From Streptomyces sp. JH34 (GTDB lineage Bacteria > Actinomycetota > Actinomycetes > Streptomycetales > Streptomycetaceae): DNA of 64,000 nt. Position 1 is the stretch's first letter, and the number at the start of each line of letters is the position of its first letter. The notes beneath the pieces are model-generated. The model was not told the DNA's origin. It saw only the letters and a program-made list of their open reading frames with translations, and ran no database searches. The position numbers and the translations under genes are program-made. Shown in pieces: positions 1 through 7,484 of the stretch. The DNA lies in assembly GCF_029428875.1 (NCBI RefSeq), contig NZ_JAJSOO010000001.1:4216001-4280000 (forward strand), in the 5' to 3' direction.

Positions 1-248
1 CGCGCCGTCATCGTACGAACGCCGCGCACTACCCCTGTCCGACCGCCAGGACCCGCCCTCCGTGTACTCGGGGTCGCGGATGAACACGGAGGTGGGGTGG
101 CGGCCTGCGCGGGGAGTCGGAGGCCGCCAGGGCGACCAGGCGGTAACCTGGGCCGTCCTCGCTCACCCGCCCTCCTGGTGACCGCTGTTGAGGGTCGCGC
201 AGGTCGGGCGCGGGTCGGGTGTTCGTGGTTCCGCATGGAGGGCGCCCT
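1..248. other. No confident gene at the left edge
   Basis: I cannot support a gene here. On the minus strand a frame beginning GTG near 163 reads reasonably for about 25 codons, and a second minus frame (about positions 110 to 1) reads like coding sequence, but the two are out of phase and neither is recognisable. It could be the 5' end of a damaged gene running off the window, or plain intergenic DNA upstream of the methyltransferase. Confidence 0.4.
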
Positions 249-1034
249 GTGACAGCCGGTACACCCAGCTCCCCTGTCGACACCAGCAAGCCGCACCCGG
301 CACGGGTCTACGACTGGCTGCTCGGCGGGAAGGACAACTACCCGGTCGACCAGGAGGTCGCGGAGAAGCTGCCCGCCGAGGCGAGAGCGAACGCGGCGCG
401 GAACCGGGCGTTCATGCACCGGGCGTCAGCCTGGCTCGCCGGGCGGGGTATCGACCAGTTCCTGGACATCGGGACCGGCATCCCCACCGCGCCCAACCTC
501 CACCAGGTCGTCCAGGCCGTCACGCCACACGCCAGGGTCGTCTACGCGGACAACGACCCGATCGTGCTGCGCCACGCGGAGGCGCTGCTGGTGAGCAGCC
601 CCGAGGGCGCCACCGACTACATCCACGCGGACGTGCGCAAGCCGGAGGCGATCCTCGAACGTGCCGCGGAGCTGCTGGACTTCAGCAGGCCCGTCGCGCT
701 GTCCCTCATCGCGCTGATGCACTTCCTGCCCGACGAGCAGGACCCGTACGGCATCAGCCGCACCCTGGTCGAGGCGCTGCCCCCGGGGAGTTACCTGGTC
801 CTCTCGCACGGCACCGCCGATCAGCACCCGGAACTGAAGCGGGAGACGGAGTCCGCGTACAGGAAGGGCGCTATCGCGTTGCGCATGCGCACACGTGAGG
901 AGGTCGAGCCGTTCTTCGAGGGGCTGGACCTCGTCGAGCCGGGGCTGGTCACCGCGCCCGAGTGGTACCAGGAGGAGCCCGCGCCGGTGTACGGGCGGAG
1001 CGGGTTCTACGTCGGGGTGGCGCGGGTGCGTTAG
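249..1034 (+). CDS. SAM-dependent methyltransferase of the DUF574 (Methyltransf_19) type
   Basis: A 261-residue protein of the actinobacterial S-adenosylmethionine methyltransferase family formerly called DUF574. The family signature ARVYDWLLGGKDNY lies at residues 18-31 and the SAM-binding loop FLDIGTGIPT at 71-80; the acidic motif VYADNDPIV follows at about 100. I take the GTG at 249, because GGAGGG sits just ahead of it; a GTG at 219 is in frame but has no ribosome site. The substrate of the family is generally unknown. In other Streptomyces these genes often sit beside small DUF397 or helix-turn-helix proteins, which I do not see here. The gene appears to be transcribed alone and converges on the damaged acetyltransferase that follows. 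Confidence 0.9.
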   Translation: MTAGTPSSPVDTSKPHPARVYDWLLGGKDNYPVDQEVAEKLPAEARANAARNRAFMHRASAWLAGRGIDQFLDIGTGIPTAPNLHQVVQAVTPHARVVYADNDPIVLRHAEALLVSSPEGATDYIHADVRKPEAILERAAELLDFSRPVALSLIALMHFLPDEQDPYGISRTLVEALPPGSYLVLSHGTADQHPELKRETESAYRKGAIALRMRTREEVEPFFEGLDLVEPGLVTAPEWYQEEPAPVYGRSGFYVGVARVR

Positions 1035-1053
1035 GCGGTCGCGGGCAGTCGTC

Positions 1054-1540
1054 TCAGGAGGGCTCGACCAGCGGCTTGGCCATGCAGATGCTGCTGTCGT
1101 ACGTGCGGTAGTGGCCGAACTTCTCGCAGACCGTGTAGCCGCTCGACGTGTACAGCGCGATCGCCTCGGGCTGCTGGTCCCCGGTCTCCAGGACCATGCG
1201 CGTGCGGCCGGCGGCGCGCGCGTCGGCCTCCAGGGCGGCGAGGATGCGGCGCGCGAGGCCCTGGCCACGGCCCTCGGCGATCACGAACATGCGCTTGATC
1301 TCGGCGTCGCCGTCGGAGTACCCCTCCGCGTTCCGCTCCTGGCTGCGCTCCGCCGGTGGCCAGCGGGCGGTCCTGCTCGTCGTAAGCGAGCAGGTACAGC
1401 CCGTGCGGCGGGTCGAACATGGTGGCGTCGAGCGGGGTGACGTCGCCCTCGTCGCCGTAGCGCTCGGCGTACTCGAGCTGCACCAAGTCGTTGAGTTTCA
1501 CGGCGTCGGGGTGATCGAACGGCCGCGGCTGGATATTCAT
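1054..1540 (-). pseudogene. GNAT N-acetyltransferase broken by a frameshift
   Basis: The N-terminal half (start ATG at 1540) reads in one frame through PLATGG at about 1350, then becomes arginine-rich nonsense. The C-terminal half resumes in another frame with DAEIKRMFV, the acetyl-CoA loop EGRGQGLARRIL and a normal GNAT ending, stopping at 1054. Joining the two gives a complete family member of about 160 residues. The expected GGWRSQE stretch looks two bases short near 1345-1350. Either the gene is inactivated or there is a sequencing error in a G/C-rich run. The gene converges on the methyltransferase at 249-1034 and is divergent from exonuclease III. Confidence 0.8.
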
Positions 1541-1590
1541 GCGAATGATGGTACATGTATGCGTACGCCCCGCGTAGGTACTGTACCTGG

Positions 1591-2409
1591 ATGCTGACTG
1601 TTACCACCGTGAACGTGAACGGGATCCGTGCCGCCGCGAAGAAGGGTTTCGTCGAGTGGCTGGGGCGGACCGAGGCCGAGGTGGTCTGCCTCCAGGAAGT
1701 CCGCGCCGAAGCGCAGCAGCTGCCCGAGGAGGTGCGTGAGCCCGAGGGTTGGCACGCCGTGTACGCGCCGGCCGCCGCCAAGGGGCGCGCGGGCGTGGGC
1801 ATCCTCACGCGGCGCGCGCCGGAGCGCGTGCAGATCGGGTTCGGCGGGTTCGAGGTGCCGGGGAGTGAGGAATTCGACACCTCCGGCCGCTACGTCGAGG
1901 TGGATCTCCCGGGAGTGACGGTCGCCAGCCTCTACCTGCCCTCCGGTGAGGTGGGCACGGAGAGGCAGGAGGAGAAGGAGCGCTTCATGGCGGCCTTCCT
2001 CCCCTACCTCCAGGGGCTGAGGGCGCGGGCGGCCGCCGAGGGGCGCGAGGTGGTGGTGTGCGGCGACTGGAACATCGCCCACCGTGAGGCCGACCTCAAG
2101 AACTGGAAGTCCAACAAGAAGAACTCCGGCTTCCTCCCCGAGGAGAGGGAGTGGCTGACCCGAGTGTTCGACGAGGCGGCGTACGTGGACGTGGTCCGCG
2201 CCCTGCATCCGGAACAGGAGGGCCCCTACTCCTGGTGGTCCTACCGGGGCCGGGCCTTCGACAACGACGCCGGCTGGAGGATCGACTACCAGGTGGCGAC
2301 CCCCGGCCTGGCCGCCCGCGCGGTGAAGGCGTGGGTGGAGCGCGCCGCCACGCACGGCGAGCGGTGGAGCGACCACGCGCCGGTGACGGTCACCTACGAA
2401 CGCCCGTGA
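1591..2409 (+). CDS. xth: Exodeoxyribonuclease III
   Basis: A 272-residue AP endonuclease / 3'-5' exonuclease of the exonuclease-endonuclease-phosphatase fold, acting in base excision repair. Visible active-site blocks are VNVNGIR (residues 7-13), LQEV with the metal-binding Glu at 36, VCGDWNIAH at about 156-164, WRIDYQ near 230 and the C-terminal WSDHAPV, all in family order. Length is normal. The frame is open upstream to 1555, but the ATG at 1591 is where the conserved sequence MLTVTTVNVNG begins. It is divergent from the broken acetyltransferase, with only about 50 bp between the two starts. Confidence 0.95.
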   Translation: MLTVTTVNVNGIRAAAKKGFVEWLGRTEAEVVCLQEVRAEAQQLPEEVREPEGWHAVYAPAAAKGRAGVGILTRRAPERVQIGFGGFEVPGSEEFDTSGRYVEVDLPGVTVASLYLPSGEVGTERQEEKERFMAAFLPYLQGLRARAAAEGREVVVCGDWNIAHREADLKNWKSNKKNSGFLPEEREWLTRVFDEAAYVDVVRALHPEQEGPYSWWSYRGRAFDNDAGWRIDYQVATPGLAARAVKAWVERAATHGERWSDHAPVTVTYERP

Positions 2410-2500
2410 CGCGTCGGCCGGCGTGGCGCGGTGTCCGCCCCGGCCGGTGAAGTCCGTGAAGTCGGTGCGTCGCCGGGCGCTCCCGCTCTACGGTGATGCC

Positions 2501-2881
2501 ATGAGCGATCACTCGCCCGAGCCCGTCGCGCCCGTCGGAGCCCATGAACCGCCCTACTACGTGGCTGTCTTCACCGCGGTCCGGACTCCGGGCCAGGACG
2601 GCTACGGCGAGACCGCCTCGCGCATGGAGGAGCTGGTGAAGGGCATCCCCGGGTATCTGGGGATGGATCACGCGCAGACCCCCGGCGGGCTGGGCATCAC
2701 CGTCGGGTACTTCCGTGACGCCGACGCCCTCGCGGCGTGGCGGACCGACGCAGGGCACCGCGAGGCGCAGAAGCGCGGGCGGGCCGAGTGGTACGAGAGC
2801 TACACGCTGCACGTGGCGAAGGTGGAGCGGAGTCACGGGTTCGTGCGGCCCCCGGTGCCACAAGGGCCTGTGGAGGGCTGA
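2501..2881 (+). CDS. Antibiotic biosynthesis monooxygenase (ABM) domain protein
   Basis: A 126-residue single-domain protein of the ABM dimeric ferredoxin-like fold: YVAVFTAVRTP near residue 18, a helix with ASRMEELVKGIPGYLGMD, then ITVGYFRDADALAAW and HREAQKRGRAEWYESYTLHVAKVER at the C-terminus. Proteins of this kind include quinone-forming monooxygenases and heme-degrading enzymes, but many are uncharacterised; Streptomyces carry several. The ATG at 2501 is chosen because upstream sequence in the frame is low-quality. A short hairpin (GGGGAC / GTCCCC, 2882-2895) separates it from the convergent MerR gene. No substrate can be inferred from context. Confidence 0.8.
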   Translation: MSDHSPEPVAPVGAHEPPYYVAVFTAVRTPGQDGYGETASRMEELVKGIPGYLGMDHAQTPGGLGITVGYFRDADALAAWRTDAGHREAQKRGRAEWYESYTLHVAKVERSHGFVRPPVPQGPVEG

Positions 2882-2910
2882 GGGGACTCGTCCCCCGCGA
2901 CTCCGGCCCG

Positions 2911-3585
2911 TCAGTCCCGGGGCTCGTCCGCGGCCTTGTCCTCGCGCAGTCTGCGGTCCAGTGCCATCGAGAGCTCGGCGTCCACCACCGCGTGTGCGAG
3001 CGTGCGGAGCTGGTCGGGCTCGCCGTGCGCGGTGTGGGTGCGCAGGACGCGTACGAAGAGGTCGGCCAGGGCTTCGGCGTGCTCGCGGACCTGGCGGCCC
3101 GAGGAGAGCACGGCGTCGAGCGGGACGCCGGCCCGCACCAGTTGGGACGAGGCCTCCAGGAGGCGCCGGCTGATGTGGACGATCTCGTCGCCGTCGATGC
3201 CGAGGTAGCCGAGCTCCATGGAGGCGGCGAGGTTCTCCGCCGTGGCCTGGTCCTTGAAGTAGTCGGCGAGTTGCTCGGGCGTGAGCCTGACCGGGGTCTC
3301 CTCGGTGGGTTCGCCCAGGCCCAGCACCTCGGCGACGTCCCGGCCGCTGTCGAAGGTGGCGGCGAGGTCGGCGATGCCGTTGAGGGTGTGGCCCCGCTCC
3401 AGCAGCCCCGTGATGGTGCGCAGCCGGGCCAGGTGGTGGTCGTCGTACCAGGCGATGCGGCCCTCGCGGCGGGGGGGCTGGATGAGGCCGCGCTCCCGGT
3501 AGAAGCGCAGGGTGCGCACGGTGATGCCGGCCTCCTCGGCCAGCTCCTCCATGCGGTACTCGCGGTGCTCGCGTCCTTCAGCCAC
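2911..3585 (-). CDS. MerR-family transcriptional regulator
   Basis: A 224-residue regulator with an N-terminal MerR winged helix-turn-helix (residues about 11-80: YRMEELAEEAGITVRTLRFY, then GLIQPP and RLRTITGLLERG) and a long C-terminal region that lacks the Cys pairs of metal-sensing MerR proteins, so the effector is probably organic. Start is GTG at 3585. It is divergent from the monooxygenase operon at 3719-7076 and is the obvious candidate to control it; the shared 133-bp region carries inverted repeats at 3603-3613 (TACCGCCGGTA) and 3671-3688. Regulation of the operon by this protein is inference. Confidence 0.88.
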   Translation of the reverse strand: MAEGREHREYRMEELAEEAGITVRTLRFYRERGLIQPPRREGRIAWYDDHHLARLRTITGLLERGHTLNGIADLAATFDSGRDVAEVLGLGEPTEETPVRLTPEQLADYFKDQATAENLAASMELGYLGIDGDEIVHISRRLLEASSQLVRAGVPLDAVLSSGRQVREHAEALADLFVRVLRTHTAHGEPDQLRTLAHAVVDAELSMALDRRLREDKAADEPRD

Positions 3586-3670
3586 TCTCGCACCCTATGT
3601 TGTACCGCCGGTAACTTTCCTCGTCCCGCCCCCTACCCATCGGTACGGAGCTGCTCTAACCTCCCAACCA

Positions 3671-3688
3671 TGCCAGTGATTGCTGGCA
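3671..3688. promoter_or_regulatory. Inverted repeat upstream of the monooxygenase operon
   Basis: TGCCAG-N6-CTGGCA, exact 6-bp arms, 31 bp ahead of the monooxygenase start and inside the MerR/monooxygenase divergent region. Candidate operator or leader hairpin; unproven. Confidence 0.4.
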
Positions 3689-3718
3689 GAGTCGCACGTA
3701 CCGCGGGGAGGCGGCAGC

Positions 3719-5242
3719 ATGGCCCAGCACGAGCACGTACGAGTGGCGGTGATCGGATCCGGATTCGGGGGCCTGGGAGCCGCAGTCCGGCTCCGCCGCG
3801 AAGGCATCACCGACTTCCTGGTCCTCGAACGCGCCGGTGCCGTCGGCGGCACCTGGCGCGACAACAGCTACCCGGGCTGCGCCTGCGACGTACCGTCCCA
3901 CCTGTACTCGTTCTCGTTCGCGCCCAACCCCGACTGGCCGCGCACCTTCTCCGGGCAGCAGCACATCCGCGCCTACCTGGAGCACGTGGCCGACACCTTC
4001 GGGCTGCGCCCGCACATCAGGCTCGACCACGAAGTCACCGTCATGCGCTGGGACAACGACGAGCTGCACTGGGTGATCGAGACGGCCGACGGCAACACGA
4101 TCACCGCCGACGCTGTCGTGTCCGCCACCGGCCCGCTCTCCGACCCGAAGCTGCCGGACATCCCGGGGCTGGCCGACTTCCCGGGCAAGGTCTTCCACTC
4201 CGCGCAGTGGGACCACGACTACGACCTGAGCGGCAAGCGCGTCGCCGTGATCGGCACCGGTGCCTCCGCGATCCAGATCGTCCCGGAGATCCAGCCGAAG
4301 GCGGGCCGGCTCACCCTCTTCCAGCGGACCCCGCCCTGGGTGATGCCCCGCATGGACCGGGCCATCAGCGGAGCCGAGAAGTGGCTGCACCGGGCCCTGC
4401 CCTTCACGGCCACCGCGCGCCGCGGACTCCTGTGGGGCATCAGGGAGTTGCAGGTCGGTGCCTTCACCAAGCACCCCAACCAGCTGGGGCTCGTGGAGTC
4501 GATAGCCAAGTCCAACATGGCGCGGGCCGTCAAGGATCCCGCGCTGAGGGCCAAGCTGACCCCCTCGTACCGCATCGGCTGCAAGCGCATCCTCCTCTCC
4601 AACGCCTACTACCCGGCGCTCGCGCAGCCCAATGTCGACGTGGTCGACTCCGGTCTGTCCGAGGTGCGGGGATCGACCCTGATCGGGTCGGACGGCTCGG
4701 AGACCGAGGCCGACGTGATCATCCTCGGCACCGGCTTCCACGTCACGGACATGCCGATCGCCAGCCGGGTCGTCGGCGCCGACGGCATCACCCTCGCCGA
4801 GTCCTGGAAGGACGAGATGCAGGCGCTGCGGGGCGCCACCGCCGCGGGCTTCCCCAACTGGATGACGATCATCGGCCCCAACACGGGGCTCGGGAACTCC
4901 TCCATGATCCTCATGATCGAGTCCCAGCTGAACTACATGGCCGACTACATGCGCCAGCTGGACGTCCTGGGGGGCCGCGCGGCGCTCGACGCGAGGCCCT
5001 CCGCGGTCGGCGCCTGGAACCGGCGGGTCCAGGACCGGATGAAGCGGACCGTCTGGAACACCGGGGGCTGCACCAGCTGGTACCTCGACGCCAACGGCCG
5101 GAACACCACGGTCTGGCCGGGTACGACGGCCGAGTTCCGGCGCGCCACCCGATCGGTCGACCTCGGTGAGTACGAGGTCGTCCGTCCGCCCGCCACCAGC
5201 CGAACCGCGGCGCAGGCCGTGACAGAGGAGGCCGCACGATGA
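3719..5242 (+). CDS. Flavin-containing (Baeyer-Villiger type) monooxygenase
   Basis: A 507-residue FAD/NADPH monooxygenase. The FAD Rossmann motif VIGSGFGGLGAA is at residues 11-22, the type I Baeyer-Villiger fingerprint FPGKVFHSAQWD (FxGxxxHxxxW) at about 154-165, and the NADPH motif VAVIGTGASAIQ at about 175-186. Type I enzymes insert oxygen next to a ketone to give an ester or lactone, and some oxidise sulfur or nitrogen. The ATG at 3719 is preceded by GGGGAGG. The gene overlaps the following hydrolase by 4 bp, giving a ketone oxidation, ester hydrolysis and alcohol dehydrogenation set. Substrate unknown; EthA/MymA-like enzymes of mycobacteria are the relatives that come to mind. Confidence 0.92.
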   Translation: MAQHEHVRVAVIGSGFGGLGAAVRLRREGITDFLVLERAGAVGGTWRDNSYPGCACDVPSHLYSFSFAPNPDWPRTFSGQQHIRAYLEHVADTFGLRPHIRLDHEVTVMRWDNDELHWVIETADGNTITADAVVSATGPLSDPKLPDIPGLADFPGKVFHSAQWDHDYDLSGKRVAVIGTGASAIQIVPEIQPKAGRLTLFQRTPPWVMPRMDRAISGAEKWLHRALPFTATARRGLLWGIRELQVGAFTKHPNQLGLVESIAKSNMARAVKDPALRAKLTPSYRIGCKRILLSNAYYPALAQPNVDVVDSGLSEVRGSTLIGSDGSETEADVIILGTGFHVTDMPIASRVVGADGITLAESWKDEMQALRGATAAGFPNWMTIIGPNTGLGNSSMILMIESQLNYMADYMRQLDVLGGRAALDARPSAVGAWNRRVQDRMKRTVWNTGGCTSWYLDANGRNTTVWPGTTAEFRRATRSVDLGEYEVVRPPATSRTAAQAVTEEAAR

Positions 5243-6195
5243 GCCGGCTGACGCAGACGGCGGACAGCGTGTCCGCACCCGTGCCCGTACGCGAGCTGAG
5301 CGTCGTCTCGGCCGACGGGGCGCGCATCCACGTCGAAGTGCACGGGCCCGAGGACGCGCCCGCGGTGGTCCTGGCCCACGGCTGGACCTGCAACACCCGC
5401 TTCTGGGACGCGCAGGTGCGTGACCTGGCGGTGGACCACCGGGTCGTCGTCTACGACCAGCGGGGCCACGGGCGCAGCCCCGAGGCCGGCCCCGGCGGGT
5501 ACAGCACGCGCGCACTGGCCGACGACCTCGAAGCGGTCCTGAGGGCCACGCTCGAACCGGGGCGGAAGGCGGTGCTCGGCGGGCACTCCATGGGCGGTAT
5601 GACGCTGATGGCGGCGGCCGGCCGCGACGCCGTGCGGGAGCACGGGGCGGCCGTGCTGCTGTGCAGCACCGGCAGCTCGCGTCTGACGGCCGAGTCGCTG
5701 GTGCTCCCGCTGCGGGCCGGCGCCCTGCGTACCCGGATGACCGCCGCGGTCCTCGGTGCGCGTGCGCCGCTCGGGCCGGTCAACGCGGCTTCGAAGATGA
5801 TCTTCAAGTACGCCACGATGGGACGTGGTTCTGCCCCGGAACGCGTGGATATCTGTGCCAGGATCGTGCATGCGTGTCCCCGCGGGGCACGCGTCGCCTG
5901 GGGGCACGTGCTCGCGGAGCTCGACCTGGAGGCGCGGCTGCGTGAGCTGCGGCTGCCCACCGCGGTGATCGCGGGCACGGAGGACCGGCTGACCCCGCCG
6001 GTGCACGCGAGGGCCGTCGAGGCGGCGCTGCCGCACAGCCTCGGGCTCACCGAACTGGCGGGCATGGGGCACATGACACCGGTCGAGGCGCCCGAGGTGG
6101 TCACCGCGAAGCTCCGCGAGCTGGTGGCCGCGTACGTCACTCTTGAAGGTGCGGGCAGCGCGGCGGAAGCCGTGGGCGAGGAGGAGGTCGCATGA
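5239..6195 (+). CDS. Alpha/beta-fold hydrolase
   Basis: A 318-residue alpha/beta hydrolase. LAHGWTCNTRFWD near residues 44-56 supplies the oxyanion loop, the nucleophile elbow GGHSMGG has Ser117, and the rest of the triad is likely Asp249 (GTEDRLTP) and His278 (GMGHMTPVEAPE). It overlaps the monooxygenase upstream and the dehydrogenase downstream by 4 bp each (ATGA), so all three are translationally coupled. In this setting it most likely cleaves the ester or lactone made by the monooxygenase. There is no signal peptide; a short Gln/Thr-containing N-terminal extension of about 15 residues precedes the core. Confidence 0.9.
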   Translation: MSRLTQTADSVSAPVPVRELSVVSADGARIHVEVHGPEDAPAVVLAHGWTCNTRFWDAQVRDLAVDHRVVVYDQRGHGRSPEAGPGGYSTRALADDLEAVLRATLEPGRKAVLGGHSMGGMTLMAAAGRDAVREHGAAVLLCSTGSSRLTAESLVLPLRAGALRTRMTAAVLGARAPLGPVNAASKMIFKYATMGRGSAPERVDICARIVHACPRGARVAWGHVLAELDLEARLRELRLPTAVIAGTEDRLTPPVHARAVEAALPHSLGLTELAGMGHMTPVEAPEVVTAKLRELVAAYVTLEGAGSAAEAVGEEEVA

Positions 6196-7076
6196 GCGGC
6201 AGGCGGAGTCTCGAAGGCCAGGTCGTCGTCGTCACGGGCGCGGCGCGGGGAGTGGGCGAGCTGCTGGCGCGCAAACTCTCGGCGCGGGGTGCCACGCTGG
6301 CGCTGGTCGGCCTGGAGCCGGACGAGCTGAAGAAGGTCTCGGAGCGGCTGCACTCCGAGAGCGACCACTGGCACGCGGACGTCACCGACCACGTGGCGAT
6401 GAGCCGGGTCGCCGAGGAGGTCAAGGCCCGCTTCGGCAAGGTCGACGTCGTCGTGGCCAACGCGGGTGTCGCCACCGGGGGCCCGCTCGTGGACTCCGAC
6501 CCGGAGGCGTGGCGGCGGGTCATCGAGGTGAACCTGATAGGCGGCGCGGTCACGGCGCGGGCGTTCCTGCCGGTGCTGATGGAGAGCCGTGGCTACTTCC
6601 TGCAGATAGCGTCGCTGGCCGCGATCACCCCGGCGCCGATGATGAGCGCGTACTGCGCGTCCAAGTCCGGGGTGGAGGCGTTCGCCCACTGTCTGCGCGG
6701 CGAGGTCGGCCACCGGGGCGTGAAGGTCGGGGTCGGGTATCTGTCCTGGACCGACACCGACATGGTGCGCGGTGCCGACGAGGACGACGTCATGCGGGAG
6801 TTGAGGCAGCGGTTGCCGTGGCCGACGAACCGCACCTACCCCCTGGGCCCGGCGGTCGACCGGATCGTGGCGGGTGTCGAACGGCGCTCCGCGCACGTCT
6901 ACGCCCAGTGGTGGCTGCGCGGGATGCAGTCGATCCGGGGGTACCTGCCGGCGCTGACAGGGACCGTGGGGCAGCGCGAGATGAAGCGGTTCGGGTCCCG
7001 GCTCGACGGCGTCGGAAAGGGGCTCGTGGGGGCCGGGGGACAGGCCGACCAGAAGGAGCGCGTGCGGGGCGGATGA
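6192..7076 (+). CDS. Short-chain dehydrogenase/reductase (SDR)
   Basis: A 294-residue classical SDR: nucleotide-binding TGAARGVGE at residues 15-23, NAG motif (VVANAGVA) near 92, catalytic Ser about 141 (QIASLAAITP), Tyr154 and Lys158 (SAYCASKSG). It has a C-terminal extension of about 60 residues ending in a basic Gly-rich tail, which could be membrane-associating. Last gene of the monooxygenase / hydrolase / dehydrogenase operon. It would interconvert an alcohol and the ketone used by the monooxygenase; the true substrate is not deducible. Confidence 0.9.
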   Translation: MSGRRSLEGQVVVVTGAARGVGELLARKLSARGATLALVGLEPDELKKVSERLHSESDHWHADVTDHVAMSRVAEEVKARFGKVDVVVANAGVATGGPLVDSDPEAWRRVIEVNLIGGAVTARAFLPVLMESRGYFLQIASLAAITPAPMMSAYCASKSGVEAFAHCLRGEVGHRGVKVGVGYLSWTDTDMVRGADEDDVMRELRQRLPWPTNRTYPLGPAVDRIVAGVERRSAHVYAQWWLRGMQSIRGYLPALTGTVGQREMKRFGSRLDGVGKGLVGAGGQADQKERVRGG

Positions 7077-7162
7077 TCGAAATGCGGTGAATGTCCTGGT
7101 GTGTAAGTCTGAGCGAGGTCCCACCGGGGCCGACCCCACGCACCCACATAGGAGTGAACAGC

Positions 7163-7372
7163 ATGGGTATCGCAGACCAGTTCAAGGACAAGGCGCAGGA
7201 GCTCGCCGACCAGGCCAAGCAGCAGAAGGCCGGCGGCAAGCGGCCCGAGGCGCGCGAGCGCTCCGCCGGCCGCCCGGACCGTGCCCAGGACCAGGCGCAG
7301 GGCCGTCGGCCCGAGGCGCGGGACCGGGCGCGCGACGCCGGTGAGCAGGCTCGTGAGCGCTCCGAGCGCTGA
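7163..7372 (+). CDS. Small hydrophilic helix-forming protein, CsbD-like
   Basis: A 69-residue highly charged protein: MGIADQFKDKAQELADQAKQ followed by Arg/Glu/Gln-rich sequence with recurring RPEARER / RPEARDR, RAQDQAQ and RDAGEQARER units. It looks intrinsically disordered or a single long helix, in the manner of CsbD or LEA-like stress proteins common in Streptomyces. ATG at 7163 has AGGAGTG ahead of it. It lies 87 bp after the dehydrogenase and ends at a strong hairpin, so probably has its own promoter. Function unknown. Confidence 0.75.
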   Translation: MGIADQFKDKAQELADQAKQQKAGGKRPEARERSAGRPDRAQDQAQGRRPEARDRARDAGEQARERSER

Positions 7373-7403
7373 CGGCCGACGCGCCTAGCTGTCGCGGTCT
7401 GTT

Positions 7404-7432
7404 GGGGCGTACCCGGTTGCCGGGTACGCCCC
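7404..7432. terminator. Bidirectional terminator hairpin
   Basis: An exact 13-bp stem, GGGGCGTACCCGG with CCGGGTACGCCCC, and a 3-nt loop, between convergent genes ending at 7372 and 7485. Confidence 0.85.
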
Positions 7433-7452
7433 TTCCGCGTGCCCCGGGCCGG

Positions 7453-7480
7453 CCGGGCCTGCCCCGGAGGGCAGGCCCGG
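7453..7480 (-). terminator. Terminator hairpin of the Tricorn protease gene
   Basis: An exact 12-bp stem, CCGGGCCTGCCC with GGGCAGGCCCGG, loop CGGA, beginning 5 bp after the protease stop codon. It stands beside the hairpin at 7404-7432, so read-through from either side meets two stems. Confidence 0.8.
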
Positions 7481-7484
7481 CAGG

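Noticed and set aside
3603..3613. TACCGCCGGTA as the MerR operator
   Set aside because: Symmetric but short, and I cannot place it in a 19-20 bp promoter spacer with confidence; kept only as a remark on the MerR entry.
2737..5169. Long plus-strand frame covering the MerR gene and the monooxygenase
   Set aside because: The translation is Arg-rich and has no domain; MerR and monooxygenase motifs lie in other frames.
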